Positions 1 to 8,802 are shown, counted from the stretch's first letter. The stretch is DNA of 16,279 nt from DAOMOP01 sp035444405 (GCA_035444405.1 DAOMOP010000080.1:1-16279); one strand, 5' to 3'. Translations and numbers: made by a program. Notes: generated from the letters alone by a model not told the origin.

Positions 1-498
1 GGTGCCGTGCTGGTCGTCGTGGAAGACCGGGATCTTCATGCGCTCGCGCAGCTTGCTCTCGATGTAGAAGCACTCGGGCGCCTTGATGTCCTCGAGGTTG
101 ATGCCGCCGAAGGTCGGCTCGAGCGCCGCGATCATGTCGATCAGCTTGTCGGGGTCGGCCTCGGCGATCTCGAGGTCGAAGACGTCGATGCCGGCGAATT
201 TCTTGAACAGCACCCCCTTGCCTTCCATCACCGGCTTGGCCGCGAGCGGGCCGATGTTACCCAGGCCCAGCACCGCGGTGCCGTTGGTCACCACACCGAT
301 CAGGTTCGAGCGCGCCGTCAAGGTGGCCGCCTCGGCCGGCTCGGCGACGATCGCATCGCACGCCGCCGCCACGCCGGGCGAATAGGCCAGCGACAGGTCG
401 CGCTGGTTGGACAGGACCTTGGTCGGCGTGACCGAGATCTTGCCGGGCTTGGGTTGGCGGTGGTAATCGAGCGCGGCTGCGCGAATCAGTTCGTCCAT
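1..498 (-). CDS. maeB: NADP-dependent malic enzyme, N-terminal part (cut by window edge)
   Basis: Oxidatively decarboxylates malate to pyruvate, producing NADPH, in the cytosol. Only the first 166 residues are in the window; the gene continues past base 1. Visible family features are YSPGV at residues 39-43 with the proposed catalytic Tyr39, the conserved block MEGKGVLFKKFAGIDVF at 91-107 with catalytic Lys94, GGINLEDIKAP at 131-141 with metal ligands Glu136/Asp137, and the end FHDDQHGT at 159-166. This wording is that of the MaeB-type enzyme, which in proteobacteria usually carries a C-terminal phosphotransacetylase-like domain; that part is not visible here. The ATG at 498 is preceded by a GGGAGAG ribosome binding site about 2-8 nt upstream, which supports the start. 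The gene is divergent from pckG, so the two enzymes that draw on the C4 acid pool share a 331-bp intergenic region. Family assignment is firm; the symbol maeB rather than another malic enzyme name is inferred. Confidence 0.93.
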   Translation of the reverse strand, partial: MDELIRAAALDYHRQPKPGKISVTPTKVLSNQRDLSLAYSPGVAAACDAIVAEPAEAATLTARSNLIGVVTNGTAVLGLGNIGPLAAKPVMEGKGVLFKKFAGIDVFDLEIAEADPDKLIDMIAALEPTFGGINLEDIKAPECFYIESKLRERMKIPVFHDDQHGT

Positions 499-647
499 GT
501 CTCTCCCGTCGTCTTGTAGGTTGCATGCTGCACGGCGCTCGCCTCGGTGCATGCGGACCGCGCCGGGGCGCGGCGGCGATGCGAGATGATAGCGCTGTCA
601 GGCTCCGGGCGGCCAGCCGGCGCCGCCCCCGATTCGGGCAAGGCGGT

Positions 648-676
648 TTCCGGGTGATCCGGAGCCATGGCATAAT
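648..676 (+). promoter_or_regulatory. Candidate pckG promoter (extended -10)
   Basis: The sequence TGGCATAAT at 668-676 reads as an extended -10 (TG-N-CATAAT, five of six matches to TATAAT). A poor -35, TTCCGG, lies at 648-653 with 17-bp spacing. It sits in an AT-rich patch within otherwise GC-rich DNA. Transcription would start near 683, giving a leader of about 147 nt before the pckG ATG. No transcript data are available, so this is a pattern match only. Confidence 0.4.
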
Positions 677-813
677 ATTAGGCTTTCGACGACTGCTGTT
701 AACCCTAGTAGTTTCCGCAATCCTCGACTGCGCGCGCCTTGCGCCGGCGCCCTGGCCTCTTTCGCGGGAGGAGCGCGGTGAGTCGTCGCTGCCCCGGTTT
801 CGCCCTTGCAACC

Positions 814-819
814 TGGAGA
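814..819 (+). promoter_or_regulatory. Ribosome binding site deciding the pckG start
   Basis: GGAGAG at 814-819 lies 10 nt before the ATG at 830. The reading frame is also open upstream to a TTG at 806, but that codon has no ribosome binding site in front of it and the extra residues match nothing in the family, so the ATG is preferred. Confidence 0.75.
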
Positions 820-829
820 GTTCTCGATA

Positions 830-2677
830 ATGAACCAACGTGCTTCCGAGGCCGCTCTGGCCGCCGCTCCCGATTACGTGCACCATCAGGGCCTGAAGGA
901 GTGGGTCGCGCAGATCGCCGCGCTCACCGAGCCCGAGAGCGTGGTGTGGTGCGACGGCTCTCAGGAAGAATACGACCGGCTGTGCACCGAGATGGTCGAG
1001 TCCGGCACGCTGATCAGGCTCAACCCCGACAAGCGCCCGAACTCCTATCTCGCCTGGTCCGACCCTTCCGACGTCGCCCGCGTCGAGGACCGCACCTTCA
1101 TCTGCTCGCAAAAGCGCGAGGATGCCGGCCCGACCAACAACTGGGAAGACCCGGCGATCATGCGCGAGACGCTCGACGGGCTGTTCAGGGGTTGCATGCG
1201 CGGGCGCACGATGTACGTGATCCCGTTCTCGATGGGACCGCTGGGCTCGCCGATCGCGCACATCGGCGTCGAGCTCTCGGACAGCCCCTACGTCGTCGTC
1301 AACATGCGCACGATGACGCGCATGGGCCGTGCGGTGTTCGACGTGCTCGGCGCGGACGGCGACTTCGTGCCGTGCGTGCATTCGGTCGGCGCGCCGCTGG
1401 CAGCCGGCGAGAAGGACAGCCGCTGGCCGTGCAACCCCGACACCAAGTACATCGTGCATTACCCGGAGACGCGCGAGATCTGGTCCTACGGCTCCGGCTA
1501 CGGCGGCAATGCGCTGCTCGGCAAGAAGTGCTTCGCGCTGCGCATCGCCTCGACGATGGCGCGCGACGAGGGCTGGCTCGCCGAGCACATGCTGATCCTC
1601 GGCGTCGAGTCGCCCGAGGGCGAGAAGACCTACGTCGCCGCGGCCTTCCCGTCGGCGTGCGGCAAGACCAACTTCGCGATGCTGATCCCGCCCAAGAGCT
1701 TCGGCGGCTGGAAGGTCACCACCGTCGGTGACGACATCGCGTGGATCAAGCCGGGCAAGGACGGCCGCTTCTACGCGATCAACCCCGAGGCGGGCTACTT
1801 CGGCGTCGCCCCCGGAACGTCCGAGAAGACCAACTACAACGCGATGGCGACGCTCCGGGAGAACATCATCTTCACCAACGTCGCGCTGACCGACGATGGC
1901 GACGTGTGGTGGGAGGGCATGAGCAAGGAGGCGCCCGCGCACCTGATCGACTGGCAGGGCAAGGACTGGACCCCGGAGATCGCTAAGACCACCGGGCGCA
2001 AGGCCGCCCATCCGAACGCCCGCTTCACCGCGCCGGCGCGCCAGTGCCCGTCGATCGATGCCGAGTGGGAGAACCCGGAAGGCGTGCCGATCTCGGCCTT
2101 CGTCTTCGGCGGGCGGCGCGCGACGACGGTGCCGCTGGTCTACCAGGCGTTCAACTGGAACTACGGCGTCTACATGGCCGCCACGCTCGGCTCCGAGACC
2201 ACCGCCGCAGCCTTTGGCGCCCAGGGCGTGGTGCGCCGCGACCCGTTCGCGATGCTGCCGTTCTGCGGCTACCACATGGGCGACTACTTCAACCACTGGC
2301 TGCGCATGGGCCACGTCGTCGAGAACGCGCCCAAGATCTTCTGCGTGAACTGGTTCCGCATGAACGAGAACGGCGAGTTCATGTGGCCCGGTTTCGGCGA
2401 GAACATGCGTGTGCTCAAGTGGATCGTCGACCGCGTCAAGGGCCGCATCGGCGCACAGGAGACGGCGCTCGGGTGGATGCCGCGCTTCGAGGACATCGAC
2501 TGGACGGGGCTCGACATCACGCGTGAAACGTTCGAAGCGCTGATGAAGGTCGACGCCGAGGCATGGCAGAAGGAGCTCGAGCTGCACAAGGAGTGGTTCG
2601 ACAAGCTGTCCGACCGCCTGCCCCGCCAGCTCGTACTCAAGCGCGAGCTCTTCGAGCTGGCGGTGAACACGGACTGA
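830..2677 (+). CDS. pckG: Phosphoenolpyruvate carboxykinase (GTP)
   Basis: Interconverts oxaloacetate and GTP with phosphoenolpyruvate, GDP and CO2; in bacteria usually the entry step of gluconeogenesis from C4 acids. The protein is 615 residues, a normal length for GTP-type PEPCK and longer than the ATP type. The kinase-1a P-loop FPSACGKTN is at residues 273-281, with the hallmark reactive Cys277 and Lys279. The manganese-site residues are visible as GKKC (Lys232/Lys233), AEHML (His253) and GDDIAW (Asp301/Asp302). PEAGYFGVAPGTS and the closing YFNHW segment are also conserved. Start chosen at ATG 830 with GGAGAG upstream. The gene is monocistronic by layout: its own upstream region, and a strong intrinsic terminator 27 bp after the stop. 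Divergence from malic enzyme suggests joint control of flux at the PEP-pyruvate-oxaloacetate node. No defects seen; very confident. Confidence 0.98.
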   Translation: MNQRASEAALAAAPDYVHHQGLKEWVAQIAALTEPESVVWCDGSQEEYDRLCTEMVESGTLIRLNPDKRPNSYLAWSDPSDVARVEDRTFICSQKREDAGPTNNWEDPAIMRETLDGLFRGCMRGRTMYVIPFSMGPLGSPIAHIGVELSDSPYVVVNMRTMTRMGRAVFDVLGADGDFVPCVHSVGAPLAAGEKDSRWPCNPDTKYIVHYPETREIWSYGSGYGGNALLGKKCFALRIASTMARDEGWLAEHMLILGVESPEGEKTYVAAAFPSACGKTNFAMLIPPKSFGGWKVTTVGDDIAWIKPGKDGRFYAINPEAGYFGVAPGTSEKTNYNAMATLRENIIFTNVALTDDGDVWWEGMSKEAPAHLIDWQGKDWTPEIAKTTGRKAAHPNARFTAPARQCPSIDAEWENPEGVPISAFVFGGRRATTVPLVYQAFNWNYGVYMAATLGSETTAAAFGAQGVVRRDPFAMLPFCGYHMGDYFNHWLRMGHVVENAPKIFCVNWFRMNENGEFMWPGFGENMRVLKWIVDRVKGRIGAQETALGWMPRFEDIDWTGLDITRETFEALMKVDAEAWQKELELHKEWFDKLSDRLPRQLVLKRELFELAVNTD

Positions 2678-2703
2678 TCCGCACACCACCCGCCAGGTCC
2701 AGG

Positions 2704-2733
2704 AAGCGCCGCCGATGCGGCGCTTTCGTTTTT
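2704..2733 (+). terminator. Intrinsic terminator of pckG
   Basis: A perfect 9-bp stem, AAGCGCCGC at 2704-2712 and GCGGCGCTT at 2717-2725, encloses the tetraloop CGAT and is followed by TCGTTTTT (2726-2733). It starts 27 bp after the pckG stop codon. GC-rich stem plus T-run is the canonical rho-independent arrangement. Confidence 0.9.
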
Positions 2734-2829
2734 CGGCGCGCGCCTCGCTGCTACACTGTAGCGGCGGCCGCCGTCGAGCCTGCGTGCCCGACCGAGGCCG
2801 CATCGCGTCCCCACCTGCCCTCGAACATC

Positions 2830-3984
2830 ATGCCGCTCTCGCGCCGCGCCCTCGACATTCCGCCCTTCCACGTCATGGAGTTGCTGCGCCGTGCGCGCGA
2901 GCTCGAGCGACAGGGGCGTGACATCATCCACATGGAGGTCGGCGAGCCCGACTTTCCGACCGCGGCACCGATCATCGAGGCGGCCACCCGCTTTGTGGCC
3001 GCCGGCGATGTGCACTACACGCCCGCCCAGGGCCTGCCCGAGCTGCGCGAGGCGATCGCACGCTTCTACCAGCAGCGCTTCGGAGCCGACGTCGCGCCCG
3101 AGCGCATCGTCATCACACCGGGGGCCTCCGGGGCGCTGATGCTGGCACTCGCGGTGACGACCGATCCGGGCGACGAGTGGCTGCTGGCCGACCCCGGCTA
3201 CCCGTGCAACCGCCAGCTGGTGCGCAGCTTCGAAGGGGTGGCACGCGCGCTGCCGGTCGACGCCGCACAGCGGTTTCAACCGACCGCGGAAGCGGTCGCG
3301 GCGGCCTGGTCGGCGCGCACGCGCGGCCTGATGGTCGCGACGCCGTCGAATCCGACCGGCACCCTGCTCGCGCCCGGGGAAGTCGCGCGGCTGCACGCGG
3401 CCGTCGACGCCCGCGGCGGCACGCTGATCGTCGACGAGATCTATCAGGGTCTCACCTACGGCATCGAATCGAGCACGGCGCTCGCGCGCTTCGACGACAT
3501 TTTCGTCGTCAACAGCTTCTCCAAATACTTCGGCATGACCGGGTGGCGGCTCGGGTGGCTGGTCGCGCCGACCGACTACGTGCGCGAGGTCGAGAAGCTC
3601 GCCCAGCATTTCTTCATCGCCGCCTCGACGCCGGCGCAGCACGCCGCACTGGCCGCCTTCACGCCGGAGACGCTCGACATTCTGGAGGCTCGCCGCGAGG
3701 CGTTCGCCGAACGGCGGACGACGCTGCTGCCGGCGCTGCGCGAGCTCGGCTTCACCGTCGCGGCCGAGCCGCAAGGCGCCTTCTACGTTTACGCCGACGT
3801 CGCGGCACTGGCCGAGGACAGCGAAGCGCTCGCACGGCGCTTCATCGAGGAAGCCGGCGTGGCGACGACGCCCGGACTCGACTTCGGCGACCATCTGCCG
3901 CGCCGGCATCTGCGCCTGGCCTACACGACGAGCAGGGGGCGCCTGCTCGAGGCGGTCGACCGGCTTGCACGCGTGCTCGCCTGA
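2830..3984 (+). CDS. PLP-dependent class I/II aminotransferase
   Basis: Fold-type I aminotransferase of 384 residues, normal for the family. Expected cofactor residues are present: Asn174 in SNPTG (173-177), Asp202 and Tyr205 in VDEIYQG (201-207), the Schiff-base Lys232 in SFSKYFGMTGWR, and a carboxylate-binding Arg362 in RHLRLAY. The N-terminus holds the VGEPDFPT motif that contacts substrate. The amino donor cannot be read from sequence; relatives are annotated as aspartate, alanine or generic aminotransferases. The ATG at 2830 begins where homology begins; the frame extends upstream into the pckG end, but those residues look unrelated. There is no clear Shine-Dalgarno sequence, which leaves the exact start slightly open. 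It follows the pckG terminator, so it is probably transcribed independently. It is convergent with the lytic transglycosylase, with 34 bp between stop codons. Confidence 0.93.
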   Translation: MPLSRRALDIPPFHVMELLRRARELERQGRDIIHMEVGEPDFPTAAPIIEAATRFVAAGDVHYTPAQGLPELREAIARFYQQRFGADVAPERIVITPGASGALMLALAVTTDPGDEWLLADPGYPCNRQLVRSFEGVARALPVDAAQRFQPTAEAVAAAWSARTRGLMVATPSNPTGTLLAPGEVARLHAAVDARGGTLIVDEIYQGLTYGIESSTALARFDDIFVVNSFSKYFGMTGWRLGWLVAPTDYVREVEKLAQHFFIAASTPAQHAALAAFTPETLDILEARREAFAERRTTLLPALRELGFTVAAEPQGAFYVYADVAALAEDSEALARRFIEEAGVATTPGLDFGDHLPRRHLRLAYTTSRGRLLEAVDRLARVLA

Positions 3985-4018
3985 GCGCGGCCTCCCGCAG
4001 GACCGGCTCCGCTACCGA

Positions 4019-4792
4019 TCAGGCATCGTCGTTCGCGCGCGCCGCCGACGCGATGCGCTGCTTCATCGCCAGGACCTTCTTCGAATAGCGCGCCTCGGGG
4101 TCGTTGCGTGCGCCCCCGTAGTATTGCAGCGCCGCCTGCAGCGTACCGTAGCGCTGCAGGCCTTCGACGAGCACCTGCGTGCCGACCTGCACGTTCAACA
4201 GCGGGTCGAACAGCGCGTCGTCACCGGCATCCTCGCCGATCTTGTCCTTGTGCCAGCGCGGAATCACCTGCATCAGGCCCTGCGCGCCGACATCGCTCTC
4301 CGCGAACGGATTGAAGCTCGACTCGACGGCCATCATCGCGACGATCAGCAGCGGGTCGAGCCCCGCCTCGCGCGCACTGTTTTCCGCCTCGGCCAGCACC
4401 GGCTCGAGGGCGATGCTGGAAACGCGGTAGCGACGCGCGACCCAGTCGCGCACCCGCTGCATCTCTGCGGAAAGCGCCACCTCGCCACGCTCCGCCGCCG
4501 GGGGCAGCGGCTGCGCCGGCTGGAAAATGGTGCCGAAATCCCATGTCGGCCCCTGTTTGCCGGTCGCGTTCAGCGCGAGCTGCATTGAGTCCGCGCCTTC
4601 CTGCGGCAGCGCTGCCGCGTGCGCGCGCGGCAGGCCGGTGTCCGCGAGGCTCACCGATTCGTGCTGCAGAAAGGCGGCGCCGAAGTACGCGACCGTCACC
4701 AGTCCGGTCAGGACCAGGCCGCCATGGAGCAGCCGTACCGTGAAACTGCCCGCACTGCCGGCGAGCGTCTTGATGCGAGTTGCGTTTTTCAT
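4019..4792 (-). CDS. Membrane-anchored lytic transglycosylase (SLT domain)
   Basis: Cleaves the glycan strand of peptidoglycan between MurNAc and GlcNAc to give 1,6-anhydro-MurNAc ends. The protein has 257 residues. Residues about 21-42 form one hydrophobic segment after a basic N-terminus, predicted as an inner-membrane anchor with the rest in the periplasm. The SLT/GEWL domain covers roughly 125-250, with catalytic Glu157 in AVESSFNP, then GAQGLMQVIP (169-178), LLNVQVGTQ (198-206) and ALQYYGG (221-227). Start is ATG 4792, preceded by GGAGG with good spacing. The frame is open to 5065, but that extension has no ribosome binding site and reads as low-complexity arginine/proline-rich sequence. 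A near-consensus promoter at 5072-5100 points toward this gene, which would give a 270-nt leader. The anhydro products are substrates for AmpD after uptake and trimming, and ampD lies 500 bp away on the same strand; that link is functional inference. Confidence 0.92.
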   Translation of the reverse strand: MKNATRIKTLAGSAGSFTVRLLHGGLVLTGLVTVAYFGAAFLQHESVSLADTGLPRAHAAALPQEGADSMQLALNATGKQGPTWDFGTIFQPAQPLPPAAERGEVALSAEMQRVRDWVARRYRVSSIALEPVLAEAENSAREAGLDPLLIVAMMAVESSFNPFAESDVGAQGLMQVIPRWHKDKIGEDAGDDALFDPLLNVQVGTQVLVEGLQRYGTLQAALQYYGGARNDPEARYSKKVLAMKQRIASAARANDDA

Positions 4793-4993
4793 GGTGCCTC
4801 CGTGCTGTGACGGACATCTCCGGCAAGCCTCGTCCGCGACCGGCACGAGGCGGTCGGCGTGAAGCTGCGCTGGCATCGGACCGGCCGGGCACGCTCGGTG
4901 CATCGGCGGTCGCAGACATCGGTCGTCAGTGGTCGTTATGCACATTGCCGCAACCAGACAACGTGCCCCGCGGTGCGAGCGGCCATGCTGTTT

Positions 4994-5023
4994 GCGCGAT
5001 CTCCACCGGTCTGGAGATCGCGC
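4994..5023. repeat. Perfect 12-bp inverted repeat (hairpin)
   Basis: GCGCGATCTCCA (4994-5005) and TGGAGATCGCGC (5012-5023) are exact reverse complements separated by CCGGTC. Neither side has a T-run, so it is not a canonical terminator. In a transcript from the minus-strand promoter at 5072-5100, this would fold at about nucleotides 43-72 of the lytic transglycosylase leader. It could be an RNA regulatory or stabilising structure, or a DNA operator. Confidence 0.7.
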
Positions 5024-5048
5024 CGCACCGAAAATCAGGGAAACTGAA

Positions 5049-5065
5049 GTGCTGCAATGCAGCAC
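5049..5065. promoter_or_regulatory. Palindromic operator candidate GTGCTGC-AAT-GCAGCAC
   Basis: Perfect 7-bp arms around a 3-nt centre. It coincides with the predicted first transcribed bases of the minus-strand promoter just to its right, the position expected for a repressor site. The core CTGC-N3-GCAG resembles the motif described for PhaR-type regulators of polyhydroxyalkanoate granule genes; that identification is from memory of the motif and not tested. No phasin or PHA gene is visible in the window. Confidence 0.45.
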
Positions 5066-5071
5066 GGATGC

Positions 5072-5100
5072 ACTCTATTGATTTGACTGATTTTTGTCAA
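5072..5100 (-). promoter_or_regulatory. Sigma-70 type promoter toward the lytic transglycosylase
   Basis: On the minus strand, TTGACA (5100 down to 5095) matches the -35 consensus exactly. A 17-bp spacer rich in A/T follows, then TAGAGT (5077 down to 5072; four of six matches to TATAAT). The expected start is near 5065, at the edge of the palindrome. The only gene downstream on this strand is the lytic transglycosylase at 4792. Confidence 0.6.
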
Positions 5101-5162
5101 TAAGAGGGCCAGAATGTCGCCGTTTCGGCGCGCAAAAATGGTCCGAAAAGGGCTCGAGAACT

Positions 5163-5194
5163 GCTGATTTTCCCAGTAATTCAGCGTCTTTTTT
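5163..5194 (+). terminator. Plus-strand terminator-like hairpin without an upstream gene
   Basis: GCTGA (5163-5167) pairs with TCAGC (5181-5185), extendable by two T-A pairs with one bulge, and six T residues follow at 5189-5194. The stem is short and only moderately stable. No plus-strand gene precedes it, so it could end a small RNA starting around 5110 or stop antisense transcription; it may also be chance in an AT-rich patch. Confidence 0.35.
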
Positions 5195-5295
5195 CAGTTT
5201 TGCAGAAATACAACACCGCTGCCCATGAGCATCGGACCATGCAGGATGCTTGCCAACCGAGCATACCCTCATATGAGTCGAGCACTTCGGGACGC

Positions 5296-5856
5296 TCACG
5301 TCTCACGATCGACTCCGGCTCCGGCGAGCAGCCGGCGAAATTGTATCCAGTCGAAACACGGACCCGGATCGCTCTTGCGCCCCGGCGCGACATCCGCGTG
5401 ACCGACGACATCCTCGATCGGGTAGTGGGCCTGCAGCAGCCGTACGAGCTCGACGAGCCGAGCATACTGCACCGGTTCGAACGGCATCGTGTCGCAGCCT
5501 TCGAGCTCGATGCCGATCGAAAAATCGTTGCAGCGCGACGCACCGCGCCACGACGATGCCCCGGCGTGCCAGGCGCGCTCTTCGGTCGATACGAACTGCG
5601 TCAGCGCGCCATCGCGCCGTATGAAGAAGTGAGCCGACACGCGCAACTCGTGGATCTGCGCATAGTACGGATGCGCGCGCGGATCGAGGCAATTGGTGAA
5701 CAAGGCCTCGACACCGGGCCCACCGAATTGGTCGGGCGGCAGGCTGATCGCATGGACGACGATCAGGCGCACGCGGCAGCCCGGCGGGCGCGCGTCGAAG
5801 TTCGGCGACGCGCAGTGCCGCACCCCCGCCAGCCATCCTCGATGCAGCTCGCCCAT
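5296..5856 (-). CDS. ampD: 1,6-anhydro-N-acetylmuramyl-L-alanine amidase AmpD
   Basis: Cytosolic zinc amidase that removes the stem peptide from 1,6-anhydro-MurNAc-peptides during peptidoglycan recycling; in many bacteria its loss derepresses AmpC beta-lactamase through AmpR. From the ATG at 5856 the protein has 186 residues, matching the classical short AmpD. Zinc ligands are visible as His35 in VVHAISLPP, His153 in VGHADVAP and Asp163 in KSDPGP. Glu117 lies in the SIGIELEG block and Lys161 is at the conserved active-site position. A GTG two codons upstream (5862), spaced 10 nt from GGAG, is an alternative start; the ATG is chosen because it places the first zinc ligand where it sits in E. 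coli AmpD. The gene begins about 13 nt after pilR stops on the same strand, so it is probably the last gene of the pilS-pilR transcript. No ampC or ampR lies in the window. Confidence 0.96.
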   Translation of the reverse strand: MGELHRGWLAGVRHCASPNFDARPPGCRVRLIVVHAISLPPDQFGGPGVEALFTNCLDPRAHPYYAQIHELRVSAHFFIRRDGALTQFVSTEERAWHAGASSWRGASRCNDFSIGIELEGCDTMPFEPVQYARLVELVRLLQAHYPIEDVVGHADVAPGRKSDPGPCFDWIQFRRLLAGAGVDRET

Positions 5857-5869
5857 CGTCACGCCGACA

Positions 5870-7251
<1,382 letters not shown>

Positions 7252-7255
<4 letters not shown>

Positions 7256-8802
7256 GCGTGACTCCGTCCGGTCAGAACGAAATGTGCGCCCGGATCGTTG
7301 CCGAGCAGTTCCAGGCTCGCACCGTTCGCTTCGGCGAGCTCGCGCGCGATGTACATGCCCAGCCCGGTGCCCTTTGGCTCGGTCGTGAAAAACGGTTCGA
7401 ACAAGTGCCCGCGCTGCTCCGCGCCCAGCCCCGGCCCATCGTCGAGCACGTGCAAGGCGGTGCGCTCGCCGCCGGGGAGCGACGAAAAGATCCGGATCGC
7501 CCCCGCTCGGCCCGAGCAGTAGCGGCGCGCGTTGTCGAGCAGATTGCCGAGGATCTGGTGCAGATGGGCGCGGTCGATCACCAGCGTCGCATCGTCGGCC
7601 ACCTCGAGGCTGAACAGCTCGCGCTGACACGCGCCGCGCAAACTCAGCTCGTCGACGATGGCCGCGACGAACACCGCCAGCGGCAAGGCCTCGCGCATCA
7701 GCTCGTCGCGCCGGCCCAGCGCGAGCACATCGCGCACCATGCGCTCGATGCGGCGTGCATTGTCGTTGATGATGCGGATGAGCCGCAACTGGATGTCGCC
7801 GCGCTTTTCCTCGGTCAGCAGGTCGGCGGCCTGCGTCACCGCGGTCAACGGATTGCGGATCTCGTGCGCCATGCTGGCGGTCAGCCGCCCCAGCGCGGCG
7901 AGCTTGAGCTGCTGTACCTGCTTCTGGATTTCCTCGTAGTCGGTCAGGTACAGCACGGTATCGCCGCTTCGGCGGTCGCTCCCGCGCGCCGGCACGGCGC
8001 GACAGCGCAGCATCTTGGCATCCGGTCCGAGGCGCTCGAGCAGACCGTGCTCGCCCACGCAGCGGTGCGCACAGGCTTCGAAGGCGGCATCGACCTCGCC
8101 CAGCCGCGCGCCCGGGAGCAGTTCGACGCCGAGCAGGCGCGAGGCACGCGGATTGGCCTGTCGGACCAGCCCATCGTCGCCGAGCACGACGACGCCGTCC
8201 TGCATGTCCTCGATGATGCGCTCGTTGATCGCACGCTGGCGGCCGAGCGCCTCGCCGCGCAGCTCGGCCAGCGACGCGTTGGCCAGTGCGCGCCGCGCCA
8301 GCAGCCGGGCGGTCAGCGCGATCGCGAAGAAGCCGATGCAGGCGAGACCGACCTGCAGGNNNNNNNNNNGTCGGCGGCGTTCGCTCCGCCGACCGCGCGC
8401 CATGCGTTCTCGGCCAGCACCGTCACCGTCGACAGCGCCGCGAAGAACAGCACCATGCGCCCTTCGGCCACCAGCCCGGCCGCCGCGAGGTACACCATCA
8501 TCATCACCGGCATGCCACTCGAGTAACCGCCGCTCACCCACATGATCGCGGACAGCACTGCGATGTCGATCGTGACCTGTAGCGGGACGCTGGAGACCGA
8601 GCCGGCGCAGCGCATCGGGAAATCCCAGCGCCAGCACCGCCGCCAGATAGGCAAGCGTGACGCTCAGGAACAGCCCGGGGGCCTCGCGACCGAGATTGAG
8701 CTCGCGGCCGGCGACCAGGAACAGGCCGGCAACGATCAGGCGCAGCAGGTTGAAGTAGCGCAGCGGGACGAGACGCGACCGGTCGAGCTCCGGGAGCGTC
8801 AT
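7252..8802 (-). CDS. pilS: Sensor histidine kinase PilS, interrupted by an assembly gap and a frame change
   Basis: Membrane kinase partner of PilR controlling type IV pilus genes. The N-terminus (from ATG 8802, MTLPELDRSRLVPLRYFNLL) and several hydrophobic segments form the PilS-type multi-helix membrane domain. A PAS domain follows (around IIEDMQDGVVVLGDDG). The H-box is SMAHEIRNPLT, with the phospho-His codon at 7864-7866. The ATPase lobe shows LLDNARR, DDGPGLG and FFTTEPKGTGLGMY. The start overlaps the PP0621-type stop, and the stop overlaps pilR, both as ATGA. Ten Ns at 8360-8369 mark a gap, with the protein resuming at LQVGLACIGFF. Separately, the frame coding the first ~70 residues gives way near 8572-8605 to another that encodes LQVTIDIAVLSAIMWVSGG and continues to the gap. 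This equals one extra or two missing bases. Both halves stay conserved, so an assembly error near the gap is likelier than a true pseudogene. Confidence 0.9.
8360..8369. other. Assembly gap (10 Ns) inside pilS
   Basis: Ten unknown bases interrupt pilS between the end of its membrane domain and the linker to PAS. The count is probably a placeholder, so the true length and the frame across it cannot be read. From the flanking protein, GGANAAD before and LQVGLACIGFF after, only a few residues seem to be missing. Confidence 0.98.

Larger units (their letters stand above)
499..829. other. Divergent intergenic region maeB/pckG
   Basis: This 331-bp stretch between the two divergent starts has no convincing small gene. 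It should hold the promoters of both flanking genes. The plus-strand candidate is an extended -10 at 668-676, listed separately. On the minus strand a TATCAT hexamer (591 down to 586) could be a -10 for the malic enzyme gene, but no -35 fits at the usual spacing. Short open frames crossing the region lack ribosome binding sites and family resemblance. Confidence 0.6.
4793..5295. other. 503-bp non-coding region between lytic transglycosylase and ampD
   Basis: No convincing protein gene is present. The part from about 5035 to 5225 is clearly richer in A/T than the rest of the window. It carries a minus-strand promoter, a palindrome at the predicted transcription start, a 12-bp hairpin and a plus-strand terminator-like element, each listed separately. 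Short open frames on both strands have no ribosome binding sites and no recognisable motif. Confidence 0.7.

Noticed and set aside
257..2803. 848-codon open frame on the minus strand opposite pckG
   Set aside because: It is the antisense shadow of pckG in GC-rich DNA: composition is Arg/Ala/Val-rich, no motif is recognisable, and it crosses the divergent promoter region and part of maeB.
2284..3909. 541-codon minus-strand open frame opposite the pckG end and the aminotransferase
   Set aside because: Spans two convincing genes and a terminator on the other strand, with low-complexity composition and no family resemblance.
4793..5065. N-terminal extension of the lytic transglycosylase to 5065
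   Set aside because: The internal ATG at 4792 has a GGAGG ribosome binding site and is followed by the membrane anchor; the extension is unstructured in composition and contains the hairpin and operator.
5075..5299. 74-codon minus-strand open frame in the intergenic region
   Set aside because: No ribosome binding site, overlaps the promoter and the end of ampD, and shows no recognisable motif.
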